A DNA stretch of 49,423 nucleotides from Candidatus Delongbacteria bacterium. GTDB taxonomy: Bacteria; Delongbacteria; UBA4055. How positions within the stretch are numbered: the stretch's first letter is position 1; every line of letters begins with the position of its first letter. Location: the NCBI GenBank assembly GCA_027858795.1, contig JAQICF010000035.1, positions 1 through 49,423 on the forward strand, read 5' to 3'. A model generated the notes under the pieces. It saw only the letters and a list, made by a program, of their open reading frames with translations, did not search any database and was not told the DNA's origin. Below are positions 9,605 through 20,031 of the stretch, in pieces. The position numbers were made by a program, and so were the translations under genes.

Positions 9605-10675
9605 TCACAATTTTATTTTATAAAATTCAATATACCAATCAATAAACTTTTTAATTCCATCTTCTATCTTTGTACTTGGTGAATAATCAAAATTTTTTAT
9701 AAGGTCTTTAACATCTGCATGACTTGCAGGAACATCCCCAGGTTGTAATGGTAACATGTTTTTTATTGCTTTCTTGCCGATATACTTTTCTATAGTCTCA
9801 ATAAAATCCATTAGTAATACCGGACTATCACTTCCGATATTGTAAATCTTATATGGTGATGGTGAAGTTCCTGGATCAGGCTCTTTACCACTCCAAGTTT
9901 CATTTGAGGTAGCGGGTTTGTTTATAACTCTGTAAATGCCTTCCACAATATCATCGACATAAGTAAAATCTCTTCTCATCTTTCCATAATTAAAGACATC
10001 TATCTCTTTTCCTTCAATAATAGCCTTTGCAAATAGGAATAAAGCCATATCAGGTCTTCCCCAAGGGCCATAAACAGTAAAAAACCTTAATCCCGTAGTA
10101 GGTATGTTATATAAATGACTATAACAATGTGCCATTAATTCATTTGATTTCTTTGAAGCGGCATAAAGACTAACAGGATGATCTACATTATCATGGATTG
10201 AAAAAGGATAATTCTCGTTCAATCCGTAAACGCTTGAACTGCTCGCATAAACTAAATGCTTTATTTTATTGTGTCTAGATGCTTCCAGAATATTGATAAA
10301 TCCAATAATGTTTGCATCAATATACGCATGAGGATTAGTAATACTATATCGAACTCCTGCCTGAGCTGCTAAATTGCACACATAATCAAACTTTTCTTTT
10401 TTGAATAAGTCTGCTATTTCATCTTTATCTTCTAAATTTAGTTTTATAAAAGAATAGTTGGAATACTTACTGCTCTTAACAAGTTTATTGTACTCCACAT
10501 TAGAAGAATCAATGCCTGTTTCTTTTAGTCTCCCATATTTAACATTTACATCATAATAATCATTAATATTATCTAAGCCAAAAACATCAAATCCTTCAGC
10601 AATCATTTTTTTAACCAAATGATAACCAATAAAACCTGCGGAACCTGTTATTAATATTTTTTTTCTATCAGACAA
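9605..10675 (-). CDS. UDP-glucuronate 4-epimerase-like NAD-dependent epimerase
   Basis: A 356-residue extended SDR. The NAD site is GSAGFIG (residues 11-17) and the catalytic pair is Y171-x3-K175 (YAASKKS), with SSSSVYG ahead of it. The segments [37 protein letters not shown] and [12 protein letters not shown] are hallmarks of the UDP-glucuronate 4-epimerase (GAE/LspL/Cap1J) branch. It is expected to convert UDP-glucuronate to UDP-galacturonate or act on the TviB product. It is only 1 nt from the wza-like gene upstream and 8 nt from the dehydrogenase downstream. TviC/WbpP-type epimerases look different in these motifs. Confidence 0.85.
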   Translation of the reverse strand: MSDRKKILITGSAGFIGYHLVKKMIAEGFDVFGLDNINDYYDVNVKYGRLKETGIDSSNVEYNKLVKSSKYSNYSFIKLNLEDKDEIADLFKKEKFDYVCNLAAQAGVRYSITNPHAYIDANIIGFINILEASRHNKIKHLVYASSSSVYGLNENYPFSIHDNVDHPVSLYAASKKSNELMAHCYSHLYNIPTTGLRFFTVYGPWGRPDMALFLFAKAIIEGKEIDVFNYGKMRRDFTYVDDIVEGIYRVINKPATSNETWSGKEPDPGTSPSPYKIYNIGSDSPVLLMDFIETIEKYIGKKAIKNMLPLQPGDVPASHADVKDLIKNFDYSPSTKIEDGIKKFIDWYIEFYKIKL

Positions 10676-10676
10676 T

Positions 10677-13409
10677 TTAATTTAACGCATTAATTAACAC
10701 TAATAAGGTTAATGTTGAAGTTGCAACACTTACCCAATTACGGATCTCCTTATTCCAATCAGCATTGGGTTCTCTTAGTAATTTTGGTACAACAATTTTA
10801 GATCCTTCTTTTACTTCAGGAGTAAACATCCATCCATTATCAACTTTAGCATTACCACCTGGATAATATATTACAGTATCTCCAGCTTTATATTCAAGAT
10901 CAGAAATTTTACCACCTGCTGCTTCAATATAATCATCGAGAGACCAATCAGATCTATACTTTATTAGACCTGGAGTATAAACATATCCTTCAATAGAAAC
11001 TGTGCCAGGATGTTTGGGTATATAAATCCTATCTCCATTCTTCAATACTATATCGTACTTCAGATCTCCATATAGCACCTTATTAAAATCTGATACAATA
11101 TTAGTACTGTCCCTTTTAAATTCCATACCATCAATAAATGCTTCCGTATTAACGCCACCTGCTCTATTGATTATTTGACGCATTGTTTCATCTCTTCTTA
11201 GAAGTGAATATACTCCAGGAAATTTAACTTCACCACCCAAGAAAATCTTACGTAAATCAATATAGTTGGGATTTCTTCTTATAACTACGTGGTCTTTATC
11301 TTCTAGTAAAAATTTACTTTTTTTAAAATCGTATTTTTTTAAAAAATCCGGTTCAAGCTCTATTTTATATACACTTGATAAAATATTTGATTCATTATTG
11401 TCTTTATTCATTCTAAAAACTTCCGCAATGAATTTATAGGCTCCCTCATCAAAACCATTTGCCATTAAAACCAAATCTTCAACTGTCATATTTGTGCTTA
11501 AAGAATAGTCATTAGGTGATTTTACATAGCCACTAATTGTAACATATTCCTTATCGAAAACAACATTATTTCCGTATATTTTTAAATGGTCACCATTTTT
11601 TAGAAATAAATCTTCATCCTGATCTCCATTTAATACTTTTTTTAAATTTATGGGTATTATCTTTGTGGTCAATCCATCCTCATTATATCTTATTAAATCA
11701 GCTTTCAATAGATATGTTTGCTTTTTTACTCTTTCATCAACAATTCCACCTTTTGAAAAAATAAGGTCAGATATTCTTTCATTATCACTTATTAGACTAA
11801 AGCCTGGATTTCTTATTTTCCCAGTAAGCAAAACTATGTTTTTCGATTTAAGCGACCATTTTGAGTAGATGTTAATACTATCTTTGGAATTTAGTTTAAA
11901 ATTTAAATCTTGCTCAGATTCAAGATTCAAACTAAAATATCTTTTATTTGAGTCCTTCAAAGTACGGATAAGTTCAGTTTTTTTAAGGTATGCATCTGAC
12001 AAAAAACCACCATTCCTTACTATTAGATCTTTTATACTCATTCCATCACTATATTCAAACCTTCCTTGTCTATAAACGGCTCCATTAACCGAAACATAAT
12101 CAGTCAAAAATTTAGGTATCGTTAAAACAGTAATAACATCATTATCTTCTAAAGATAACGATTTTATTGTTAACTTATTATTTATAATTTTAGTATACTC
12201 AAGATTCAAAATTTTTGTTGTTACAACTGGAGTGGTTCTTTCTCTATAAGGTACTAATCTCTCAATTTCTATCTTATCTACAGCTGATGTTGGTAATAAT
12301 CCACCTGCATATCTTAATAAATCCTTTAAGGTTTCATTCTTTTTAAGCTCAAACTTTAAAGGTTTAAATACTTCTCCTTTTAAACTAACAGTTGATTTTC
12401 TTGGACCTATAAAAATATTATCATTGTCTCTAAGCAAAATATCTTGAACACTTTTCCCCGATAAAAAATAATCATACAGATCAATATGTTTATAAGTTAC
12501 TCCATCTCTAACCAGAACTATATCCCTTAAAGTTCCTTTTGCTGAAACACCATGCGAGATTTTCAAAGCATTCAAAATAGTAGAATTTGCATTCATATTA
12601 TACGAACCAGGTGATACAACTTCACCATTTACATACACAGTGATTGAATGCATTTTACTTAAAGAAATGTCTAAAAAAGTTGATGGCTCAGCGTTTGGTG
12701 GATCTAAAGTAATATACTTTGACCTTAATATATTCTTTAGCTTAGGCTCTAAATTTTTGAATTTTTCTCCATAAACGGTTACTAAACCAACATCACTTAT
12801 ATAAATCGTACCCTCTTTAGAAACAGTTACAGCTTCTCTAAGTTGTGTATCACCCCACATTTTGATATCTATTTCATCCCCTGGACCTATGACATGATTT
12901 TCAGTAGCAAGCAACGAATAATTCAAATTTGCCTGCTCATTAAACCTTAAAAATATATCATAACCAAAAAATTCTTTTATCGAATTATAGTAAGCTAGAT
13001 TATCTTGAAAAAGCAAACCCTCAATACCAGTTCCTTTTTTATCTTTATCTTTATCTTTATCTTCATCTTTTATTTCTTCATCTTGCTCTGTTTCTGCAGC
13101 TTGATTATCTTCATTATTTTTATCTTCTAATATTATTTTCTCTTTAAAACTCTTTAACAATTCTTCATTCCCTGGCTTTATCAATTCATCTAAAAGTTCA
13201 CTTTGAGGAATTGACATAACATCTAAGTCAGTTTCCAAACCATTCATATCTTCGGGAGATGAATATAAATTACCCTTTTGAAAATCTTGAGTAACTTTTA
13301 TCTGGGCATCCTTTATGAAAGAATTATCTTGAGATATCAATGTTGTTGTTAATAAAAAAAATATAAAAATCAAGACTGAATAATACCGTGAAATATGTAT
13401 TTTTTGCAT
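10677..13409 (-). CDS. Wza-like polysaccharide export protein with seven SLBB-like repeats
   Basis: A 910-residue outer-membrane exporter, more than twice the usual Wza length. It has an N-terminal signal segment (about residues 9-26) with no lipobox cysteine, and an acidic/lysine-rich linker near residues 105-127. The polysaccharide export domain starts around [13 protein letters not shown]. At least seven SLBB-like repeats follow, each with a V/I-x-G-x-V-x-x-P-G-like start (for example [71 protein letters not shown]). The C-terminus ends in a hydrophobic helix. The ribosome site is AGGAG 9 nt before ATG, and a promoter lies at 13453-13482. It heads the main sub-operon and probably forms the export conduit. 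Confidence 0.87.
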   Translation of the reverse strand: MQKIHISRYYSVLIFIFFLLTTTLISQDNSFIKDAQIKVTQDFQKGNLYSSPEDMNGLETDLDVMSIPQSELLDELIKPGNEELLKSFKEKIILEDKNNEDNQAAETEQDEEIKDEDKDKDKDKKGTGIEGLLFQDNLAYYNSIKEFFGYDIFLRFNEQANLNYSLLATENHVIGPGDEIDIKMWGDTQLREAVTVSKEGTIYISDVGLVTVYGEKFKNLEPKLKNILRSKYITLDPPNAEPSTFLDISLSKMHSITVYVNGEVVSPGSYNMNANSTILNALKISHGVSAKGTLRDIVLVRDGVTYKHIDLYDYFLSGKSVQDILLRDNDNIFIGPRKSTVSLKGEVFKPLKFELKKNETLKDLLRYAGGLLPTSAVDKIEIERLVPYRERTTPVVTTKILNLEYTKIINNKLTIKSLSLEDNDVITVLTIPKFLTDYVSVNGAVYRQGRFEYSDGMSIKDLIVRNGGFLSDAYLKKTELIRTLKDSNKRYFSLNLESEQDLNFKLNSKDSINIYSKWSLKSKNIVLLTGKIRNPGFSLISDNERISDLIFSKGGIVDERVKKQTYLLKADLIRYNEDGLTTKIIPINLKKVLNGDQDEDLFLKNGDHLKIYGNNVVFDKEYVTISGYVKSPNDYSLSTNMTVEDLVLMANGFDEGAYKFIAEVFRMNKDNNESNILSSVYKIELEPDFLKKYDFKKSKFLLEDKDHVVIRRNPNYIDLRKIFLGGEVKFPGVYSLLRRDETMRQIINRAGGVNTEAFIDGMEFKRDSTNIVSDFNKVLYGDLKYDIVLKNGDRIYIPKHPGTVSIEGYVYTPGLIKYRSDWSLDDYIEAAGGKISDLEYKAGDTVIYYPGGNAKVDNGWMFTPEVKEGSKIVVPKLLREPNADWNKEIRNWVSVATSTLTLLVLINALN
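13038..13067. repeat. Hexanucleotide tandem tract inside the wza-like gene
   Basis: Five near-identical 6-nt units (TTTATC four times, then TTCATC) on the plus strand encode the D-K-rich linker of the exporter on the minus strand. The unit is two codons, so gain or loss keeps the frame but changes linker length. Confidence 0.8.
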
Positions 13410-13452
13410 CTTAATGAACTCCTAAATTTCTAATTTGAATTAAACTGTCCCA

Positions 13453-13482
13453 AATATATGCACTTGGTAATATCTTTGTCAA
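13453..13482 (-). promoter_or_regulatory. Promoter of the wza-headed polysaccharide operon
   Basis: Minus-strand TTGACA (13477-13482) and TATATT (13453-13458) are separated by 18 nt, about 45 nt upstream of the wza-like ATG. The position fits the lead promoter for the genes from 13409 down. Confidence 0.6.
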
Positions 13483-13537
13483 GCAAAATGATTAATTCGC
13501 ACACACGCGACACAGTATTATTAAGGCTTTATACAAA

Positions 13538-13566
13538 TTGATTTAGAGAATAGTTCACTTTATCTT
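13538..13566 (+). promoter_or_regulatory. Possible promoter of the sulfotransferase gene
   Basis: TTGATT (13538-13543) and TATCTT (13561-13566) are 17 nt apart, about 70 nt before the ATG at 13639. The match is imperfect; the gap 13410-13638 is a divergent promoter region. Confidence 0.35.
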
Positions 13567-13638
13567 GATTTTTCTATTATTTGGATTTACTTTCCACTTA
13601 AAAACTGATGTTAAATTTTGCATACTCATAAGGTTAAC

Positions 13639-14364
13639 ATGTATTGGACAAATATAAAGAATAAATACAACCACTTAAGAAACTTAAGAATCTTAAGGAA
13701 ATCGAAAGACAATCACACTCATCCCTTAAAATCTTTTGATGATCTAGAGTGTATTTTCATCCATATTCCAAAATGTGCTGGAGTCTCTATTAACAAATCT
13801 TTGTTTGGGAATTTAGGTGGCGGACACCTTACCTTAAAAGATTATAGATTTATTTTTGGTAAAAAAAAGTTTGATGGTTATTTTAAATTTACTATTGTGA
13901 GGAACCCTTGGGATAGAGTAGTATCTGCATTTCATTTTCTTAAGAAAGGAGGAATGAATTATGCGGACAAAGAATGGGCGGACAACAACCTCAGCAATTA
14001 CAAAGACTTTGATACTTTCATAAAAAAATGGTTAAACAAAGAAAACATATTCAAATATCACCATTTTCGTCCACAATATCATTATATCTGTTTAAAGAAG
14101 AATAAGATCGGAGTTGATTTTGTTGGATATATCGAAAATATTAATAGTGATTTCGAATATATTAGCAATAAAATCAACATAGGAACAAAGTTACGTCAAA
14201 CTAATCAAAGTCCAAGAGAGAATTATGTTAAATATTATAGTGAAGAAACAAAAGATATTGTTGCTAATGTATATAAGGGTGATATAAAATTGTTAGGTTA
14301 TGATTTTGACAACTCTTCTAATTCCAACCAAATTAATGTACGCGACAATAATATTCTTATTTAA
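13639..14364 (+). CDS. Carbohydrate sulfotransferase (Sulfotransfer_2 family)
   Basis: A protein of about 241 residues. The frame also opens at TTG 13618, but ATG 13639 has AAGG five nt upstream and is preferred. The PAPS 5'-phosphosulfate loop is IHIPKCAGVSINKSLF (P44-K45), and the 3'-phosphate site is IVRNPWDRVVSAF (R88-R93). The segment FRPQYHYICLKK...VDFVGYIENI is typical of Golgi-type and bacterial Sulfotransfer_2 enzymes. It should move sulfate from PAPS to a sugar hydroxyl and release PAP. It is the only plus-strand gene inside the polysaccharide locus, facing the wza-like gene divergently and the flippase convergently. PAPS supply is encoded nearby (CysD/CysNC), supporting a sulfated polymer. 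The protein has no obvious membrane segment. Confidence 0.87.
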   Translation: MYWTNIKNKYNHLRNLRILRKSKDNHTHPLKSFDDLECIFIHIPKCAGVSINKSLFGNLGGGHLTLKDYRFIFGKKKFDGYFKFTIVRNPWDRVVSAFHFLKKGGMNYADKEWADNNLSNYKDFDTFIKKWLNKENIFKYHHFRPQYHYICLKKNKIGVDFVGYIENINSDFEYISNKINIGTKLRQTNQSPRENYVKYYSEETKDIVANVYKGDIKLLGYDFDNSSNSNQINVRDNNILI

Positions 14365-14376
14365 AAAACAATAGCC

Positions 14377-15729
14377 CTATTCGTTCCATACTCCAGTAGC
14401 AGTTCCATTCATAAGCTTTCTATATTGCACTAGTCTCAGTACAATACTAATTATTATCGAAACACTCGTAGCATAAATTATACCTGCAACTCCTAAATTT
14501 AATGTTTTTGCAAAAAATATTGACAATGGTATGTTTATGATCATTGTATTTATAGCTGTAAATAGTTGGATCTTTACTTTTCCAATTCCATTTATAACAT
14601 TCACGAAAATAGCATTAAAAGATTGCAACAGAACAAATGAAGCCCAACCAATCGAGAGACTATAGGGGACTATTACTTTACCGTTGAGCCATAATTTGAA
14701 TATAAAAGGATAGGTTAAGAGCATGACAAGTATAACAATGAATAGTATTAACCATAATTTAATCATTTTATTAACGGCTTTTTTTATCCATTTAAAATCA
14801 TCTTTATGGTATGCTTCTGTAACTGCTGACCAAATTGCTTGTGTAGGTATAAGAAAGAGCATTAATCCCATTCCAAAATATTTGTTTGCCACCTGATAAG
14901 TTGTTACATCTTCGGGTCCAAATAACTGTGTAATAATAATATTATCTGTAGCAAATAAAACAACAACAGCTATTTTTATGATAAAGAATTTTATACCTAG
15001 ATTCATAATGTCTTTTAGATATGAAATTTTTATATACTTGAATCTAGGACGATATGACTCATATAGGGTTGAAAAGTAATAAATGTTGAAGAATAATAAA
15101 ACTACAACTGGAATTATACTGAATGTAATACCTAGTTTTAATAAAGAACCTTTTGTTAATATGATTAACAACCAAACAGATATAACTTGAAGTATTTTTT
15201 GTATTAAACTAGTTAAATTAGGAATAGATGGTTTCTGATCAGCAACAAGCATTGTAATTACTGTCTTTAGCATTAGTGTCAGTAAGAATGAACCCAAAAC
15301 AAATAGAAACAAAATCTTAAGATTATTTCCATAAATATCTGAAGTATTTAATACTTCTACCCAATTAATGTAAAAATTTGCTGTAAATAAGGCAATAAAA
15401 ACAAATGTAGCAATAATACAAGTTGCTGCGTAAGTAGTACTAACATAATATTTTGCGTCTTCATTATTTTTTTTTGCGAGACTAATCGCAAATTTGTTTC
15501 TAAAACCTCCGTCAAGACCAACATCAATAAATTGAAATAGAGTTATTATGGAAAACAATGTGACCCATATTCCGTATTCTTCATTATTGACATAAGATAG
15601 AACCAAAGGAAGCATAATTAAGCCTAATAATAAATTGACACCTCTATAAATTAAGGAAAGAAGCACATGTGTTTTCACTTTCCTGCTTCGGTCAGTTCCT
15701 TTATCCAATAATTCACTTCTATTTATCAT
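14377..15729 (-). CDS. Polysaccharide flippase (Wzx/MOP superfamily)
   Basis: A 450-residue integral membrane protein with about 12 hydrophobic segments in the MOP/RfbX arrangement. The N-terminus ends its first helix pair with NNEEYGIWVTLFSIITLFQFIDVGLDGGFRNKFA, here a typical flippase signature (E-Y-G-x-W and the G-L-x-x-G-x-x-N region). It probably moves the lipid-linked repeat unit across the inner membrane for Wzy polymerisation. It is 8 nt downstream of a glycosyltransferase and converges with the sulfotransferase gene with only 12 nt between. Confidence 0.83.
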   Translation of the reverse strand: MINRSELLDKGTDRSRKVKTHVLLSLIYRGVNLLLGLIMLPLVLSYVNNEEYGIWVTLFSIITLFQFIDVGLDGGFRNKFAISLAKKNNEDAKYYVSTTYAATCIIATFVFIALFTANFYINWVEVLNTSDIYGNNLKILFLFVLGSFLLTLMLKTVITMLVADQKPSIPNLTSLIQKILQVISVWLLIILTKGSLLKLGITFSIIPVVVLLFFNIYYFSTLYESYRPRFKYIKISYLKDIMNLGIKFFIIKIAVVVLFATDNIIITQLFGPEDVTTYQVANKYFGMGLMLFLIPTQAIWSAVTEAYHKDDFKWIKKAVNKMIKLWLILFIVILVMLLTYPFIFKLWLNGKVIVPYSLSIGWASFVLLQSFNAIFVNVINGIGKVKIQLFTAINTMIINIPLSIFFAKTLNLGVAGIIYATSVSIIISIVLRLVQYRKLMNGTATGVWNE

Positions 15730-15737
15730 TTTCGACC

Positions 15738-16988
15738 TTACATCATAGTATCATTTTGATTTAGAATTTCTGAATATATTTTTAATAAATTCCGGGATAT
15801 TTTTTCAGCGTTATGTCTTTCAATTCCAACTAAATGTGCATTATTTGAGATAGATAACGCATTCTCTCTATCTCTATATAGCTCTATTACAGCTCCAGCC
15901 ATTGACCATGGGTCTCCATCTTGTATTAGTAATCCACTTACATTATCTTCTAACAATGAAAACACTCCTCCTGTTGCAGTAGCAATAATTGGCATTCCTA
16001 AAACCATAGCTTCACAAATACTATTAGGGCTATTCTCTATGTGAGAAGGATGTACATACATATCAGAATTTAACATTATATTTGCTATATCTTTGGCAGA
16101 TTCTATTCTCCCAGAAAATTTTAAATTCTCACTAATAATATTTTTGTACTTTCTCTTACAAATTAAAACAGATTCATGATACTCTTCTAATCCAATAATT
16201 CTCCAAGTTATTTTATAGTTTGATCGAGATTCCAACAATTTCATTGATTCAATTATTGTTTCCAGACCTTTGTATGGAGCCCCACCAATAATTGTTACAA
16301 TATTTATATTTGAATTATCAAATTTCTTATTCCATTTGACATCAAAAAATTCTTTTCTTATAGTTTCGTCACAGTGAAAATATTTTGCTTGAGGAGATAG
16401 TATAGAAGCACACCTTTTATCCCAGTCAGTTCTACCCAAAAAAAACTTTGCTTTAGAATAATAATCTTTTTCTCTCTTTACAACAAGCTTCTTCTTATGA
16501 TATTGGTGAGTGTATTTTCTAAATAACAATTTTGATTTAATACTTGAAAACTTTTCTATGTCATTTATGGTAATTCCAGAAAAATATTTATAGTCATATA
16601 CATGATAAACACTCTGTATATGAAATACTAGTGGAATATCAGTTTCATACATAACTGTTCCTAAATCTGATTCTGTACCAAATACTTGAATAATATCTGG
16701 ATTAACCTGCTTTACAACTTTGCCAAATATTTTAGATATATTTTTATCTAGATCAATTCTAAAAATATTTGATAAAAAAACTTTATATTTCGAGAAAGCT
16801 TTACTTGGAACAGACCAAGTTGTCAATTTCCCAATTTCTTTTTTTTCTAGTATAATATTTTTAGATTTAAATGCAATGTGTAATTCAACATTTTCAAATT
16901 CAATAATTTTTTTTGCCAAAGATGCTACCCAACTTCCAATTGATACATTCCCCCCAATTTCAATTGGGCTTAGCCATAATACTTTCAT
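15738..16988 (-). CDS. GT4 family glycosyltransferase
   Basis: A 416-residue GT-B enzyme. It begins MKVLWLSPIEIGGNVSIGSW (acceptor-domain strand and glycine loop). The central part has VTIIGGAPYKGLETIIESM and WRIIGLEEY, and the donor motif near residue 325 is HIENSPNSICEAMVLGMPIIATATGGV with a canonical E-x7-E. The ribosome site is AGGAG six nt before ATG. It is the first gene of the flippase sub-operon and follows the terminator behind cysNC. A TATAAT-like -10 sits at 17039-17044 but its -35 is poor. Confidence 0.86.
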   Translation of the reverse strand: MKVLWLSPIEIGGNVSIGSWVASLAKKIIEFENVELHIAFKSKNIILEKKEIGKLTTWSVPSKAFSKYKVFLSNIFRIDLDKNISKIFGKVVKQVNPDIIQVFGTESDLGTVMYETDIPLVFHIQSVYHVYDYKYFSGITINDIEKFSSIKSKLLFRKYTHQYHKKKLVVKREKDYYSKAKFFLGRTDWDKRCASILSPQAKYFHCDETIRKEFFDVKWNKKFDNSNINIVTIIGGAPYKGLETIIESMKLLESRSNYKITWRIIGLEEYHESVLICKRKYKNIISENLKFSGRIESAKDIANIMLNSDMYVHPSHIENSPNSICEAMVLGMPIIATATGGVFSLLEDNVSGLLIQDGDPWSMAGAVIELYRDRENALSISNNAHLVGIERHNAEKISRNLLKIYSEILNQNDTMM

Positions 16989-17057
16989 TAATAACTCCTA
17001 AATTTAAGAAAATCTTGAGCATAAACTCCTTCAGTACAATTATATATAGGAATTCTT

Positions 17058-17087
17058 AAAAAAGGTAATATTTCTAATACCTTTTTT
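17058..17087 (-). terminator. Rho-independent terminator after cysNC
   Basis: A perfect 10-bp inverted repeat (AAAAAAGGTA / TACCTTTTTT) with a 10-nt loop, 64 nt past the cysNC stop. Read on the minus strand it ends in six T. It is symmetrical enough to work in either direction and separates sulfate-activation genes from the polysaccharide genes. Confidence 0.7.
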
Positions 17088-17151
17088 CAACTAGATAAAT
17101 CTTTTTTTTAACTATGCCGTGGAATCAATAAATTTTTATTTTTGAAATCAT

Positions 17152-18978
17152 TTAAATTCTATTAAATATATCAACCATTATTCTATTAATAGCTTCATCA
17201 ATACTTATATCCGTAGTATCTATTATTATATCCGGATGTTCTGGAGCTTCATAAGGACTTGAAATTCCGGTAAAATTAGGTATTTCACCGGAATTTGCTT
17301 TTTTATAAAGCCCTTTAACATCTCTCTCCTGACATGTTTCGAGAGGAGTGCTCACATAAACCTCTATAAAGTTCTCACCTATTATATCTCTGGCATTTTC
17401 GCGGTCCTGTTCGTAAGGTGAAATAAATGATGCTATTACGATTAAACCTGCATTGTTCATAAGTTTTGCTACTTCAGCTACCCTTCTGATATTCTCAATA
17501 CGATCTGGTTCTTTAAATCCCAGGTTCTTATTAAGTCCGTGTCTTACATTATCTCCATCCAGAAGCATCGTATGTTTACCATGCGAAACAAGTCTTTTTT
17601 CCACTTCATTAGCAAGAGTAGACTTACCTGAGCCAGAAAGTCCTGTAAACCATATAGTTAAAGGTGTTTGATTCTTTTGACTAGCTCTTACATCTCTAGT
17701 AACATCAGTTTTGTGCCATACAACATTTGTAGATCTTCTGAGAGTGTGTTCAACAATACCGCACGCGGAAGTCATGTTCGTGATCCTGTCTATAAGAATA
17801 AAGCTTCCTAGTATCTTGTTGTTAGAAAATTTATCAAGGACAATATTCTCTGATACCGAAATATCACATTCGCACATTTCATTCTTAAAAAGTTTTTCAG
17901 CTTGGAGATGTTTTCCAGTATTTATATCTATTTTATGCTTTATATCCATAACTGATGCAGGTAATATTTTTGTTCCAAGTTTGAGAAGGTAGCTTCTCCC
18001 AGGAAGAAGCTCTGAATCGTCCATCCAGAGCATTGTAGCTGTGAACATATCAGTGATTTTCGGTTCACTATTCCTGACGAGAACACATCCCCTTGAAATG
18101 TCTACTTCTTTGTCCAGTTGTATTGATACGGGTTGACCAAAGATAGCTTCGTCTGTTTCTCTATTACCTACCAATATAGATTTTACTTTTGCTTTTTCCC
18201 TGTTAGGAAGGTTGGTTATCTCATCACCTACCTCAAGAGAGCCTGATTCGATCTGCCCCTGAAAACCCCTAAAAGTCCTATTAGGTCTCGATACACGCTG
18301 CACTGGCATTACAAAACTGTCACTATCTGAGATCTCCGTTGAAACATCGATGTTCTCAAGATTATTAAGAAGGGGAGTTCCTTCATACCATGGTGTATTT
18401 TTAGACAATCTTGTTAGATTATCCCCTTCAGTTGCTGAAACAGGAATAACTTCGACAGATTTGAATTTATAAGATGCCGTGAGACTTAAAAAATCATCTT
18501 TAATTTCTTCAAAACGATGTTTGTCATAATGGATCAAGTCCATCTTGTTTACTGCAAGAATAACATGCTTGATCCCCATTATTGCACAAATCCTTGCATG
18601 CCTTTTAGTCTGGAGAAGAACACCCTGGGTAGCATCAATTAAAATAACTGCAAGATCGGCAAAGGATGCTCCAACAGCCATATTTCTAGTATATTGTTCA
18701 TGACCCGGAGTATCAGCAACTATGAACGATCTGTTAGATGTAGTAAAATATCTGTAGGCAACATCAATGGTGATCCCCTGTTCCCTTTCGGCCATAAGCC
18801 CATCAAGAAGAAGCGAATAGTCTAGCTTACCATCCCGGCTGCCTACCTTGCTGTCAAGTTCAAGTGCTCTTTTATGATCAGCGAAAAGTATCTTGGCATC
18901 GTAGAGCATGTGTCCTATTAAAGTCGATTTGCCGTCATCAACACTACCACAAGTAATAAATTTTAAAAGATTTTTCAT
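17152..18978 (-). CDS. cysNC: Sulfate adenylyltransferase subunit 1 / adenylylsulfate kinase fusion (CysNC)
   Basis: A 608-residue bifunctional enzyme. Residues 1-430 are the CysN GTPase: P-loop GSVDDGKST (11-19), DTPGHEQYTRNMAVGAS (G3) and NKMD (G4), followed by two EF-Tu-like beta-barrels. Residues about 438-608 are the APS kinase: WFTGLSGSGKSTLA (P-loop), LDGDNVRHGLNKNLGF and ISPYEQDRENAR. With CysD it makes APS from sulfate and ATP, then phosphorylates APS to PAPS. Its ATG overlaps the cysD stop by one base (TAATG), so translation is coupled. No APS/PAPS reductase is seen in the window, so the PAPS is more likely for sulfation than (or as well as) for assimilation. Confidence 0.95.
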   Translation of the reverse strand: MKNLLKFITCGSVDDGKSTLIGHMLYDAKILFADHKRALELDSKVGSRDGKLDYSLLLDGLMAEREQGITIDVAYRYFTTSNRSFIVADTPGHEQYTRNMAVGASFADLAVILIDATQGVLLQTKRHARICAIMGIKHVILAVNKMDLIHYDKHRFEEIKDDFLSLTASYKFKSVEVIPVSATEGDNLTRLSKNTPWYEGTPLLNNLENIDVSTEISDSDSFVMPVQRVSRPNRTFRGFQGQIESGSLEVGDEITNLPNREKAKVKSILVGNRETDEAIFGQPVSIQLDKEVDISRGCVLVRNSEPKITDMFTATMLWMDDSELLPGRSYLLKLGTKILPASVMDIKHKIDINTGKHLQAEKLFKNEMCECDISVSENIVLDKFSNNKILGSFILIDRITNMTSACGIVEHTLRRSTNVVWHKTDVTRDVRASQKNQTPLTIWFTGLSGSGKSTLANEVEKRLVSHGKHTMLLDGDNVRHGLNKNLGFKEPDRIENIRRVAEVAKLMNNAGLIVIASFISPYEQDRENARDIIGENFIEVYVSTPLETCQERDVKGLYKKANSGEIPNFTGISSPYEAPEHPDIIIDTTDISIDEAINRIMVDIFNRI

Positions 18979-19877
18979 TAAAAATACCCCTCCCTTTTAC
19001 GCCTTTCCATACTTCCTGTAGCTTCATAATCTATTACTCTGCTAGTTCTTTCAGATGACACAGCTCCTAATGTTTCCTTAATTATCTTATCTAAAGTGTC
19101 TGCTTCTGATTCGACGCCTCCTGTAAGAGGGTAGCATCCGAGAGTTCTGAACCTTACTTTTTTCTTTTCTATTTTTTCTCCAGGTAGCAACTTCATTCGG
19201 TCATCATCAACAAGTATAATATTTCCCTCTCTGAAAACTATAGGTCTAACTTTTGCGTAATAAAGAGGAACTATCTCTATATTTTCTCTTTTTATGTACT
19301 GCCAGATATCTTTTTCAGTCCAGTTAGATAACGGGAAAACCCTCATACTTTCACCTTTGTGAAGTCTAGTATTGTACAATTCCCACATTTCAGGTCTCTG
19401 ATTTTTCGGATCCCATGCATGAGCATTATTCCTGAAAGAAAATATCCTTTCCTTAGCACGAGATTTTTCCTCGTCTCTTCTTCCACCACCAAAAGCTGCG
19501 GTAAATCCATATTTATCAAGACCTTCCTTTAAAGCCTCAGTTTTCATAACATCTGTATACGACGAACCGTGGTCAAATGGATTTATATTCTTTTCGATAC
19601 CTTCCTTATTTGAGTGAACTAACATTTCAATTCCGAGTTGTTCAGTCTTTCTGTCCCTAAACTCTATCATTTCTTTAAATTTCCAGGTAGTATCGATATG
19701 CATAAAAGGGAATGGAGGTTTTTCAGGATAAAATGCTTTTAATGCAAGTTGAAGCATTACTGAACTATCCTTCCCTACACTATAAAGCATTACGGGTTTC
19801 TCGCATTCAGCTGCTACTTCCCTTATAATATATATGGCTTCAGCTTCAAGTTGATCTAAATGGGTTAATTCTTTCAA
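18978..19877 (-). CDS. cysD: Sulfate adenylyltransferase subunit 2 (CysD)
   Basis: A 299-residue ATP sulfurylase small subunit, normal length. The PP-loop is [18 protein letters not shown] near residue 33; [34 protein letters not shown] and [21 protein letters not shown] are CysD signatures, and the C-terminus [12 protein letters not shown] is typical. The start is TTG at 19877, chosen because GGAG lies 8 nt upstream and the sequence [17 protein letters not shown] matches the family start. It forms the ATP sulfurylase heterodimer with the CysN domain encoded next. A promoter candidate lies at 19948-19974. Confidence 0.95.
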   Translation of the reverse strand: MKELTHLDQLEAEAIYIIREVAAECEKPVMLYSVGKDSSVMLQLALKAFYPEKPPFPFMHIDTTWKFKEMIEFRDRKTEQLGIEMLVHSNKEGIEKNINPFDHGSSYTDVMKTEALKEGLDKYGFTAAFGGGRRDEEKSRAKERIFSFRNNAHAWDPKNQRPEMWELYNTRLHKGESMRVFPLSNWTEKDIWQYIKRENIEIVPLYYAKVRPIVFREGNIILVDDDRMKLLPGEKIEKKKVRFRTLGCYPLTGGVESEADTLDKIIKETLGAVSSERTSRVIDYEATGSMERRKREGYF

Positions 19878-19947
19878 TTCAAATTCTCCGTTTAATGTTT
19901 TTTAATCAGCTTATTCATTAAACTGACGGCTTTTTAAGAAGTGGTAA

Positions 19948-19974
19948 AGTATATTATTTTGTAACTTTTGTCAA
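19948..19974 (-). promoter_or_regulatory. Promoter candidate of cysD-cysNC
   Basis: Minus-strand TTGACA (19969-19974) and TATACT (19948-19953) with a short 15-nt spacer. The arms AAAGT (19946-19950) and ACTTT (19964-19968) form a weak inverted repeat overlapping it; it does not match the rrf2 operator. Confidence 0.45.
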
Positions 19975-20031
19975 GATTATATATATATTTATATTGCATA
20001 ACCGAAATGATATTTTCTATAGTCTCAACTT

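Noticed and set aside
19946..19968. Second Rrf2 operator at the cysD promoter
   Set aside because: The AAAGT/ACTTT dyad is weak and unlike the rrf2 palindrome.
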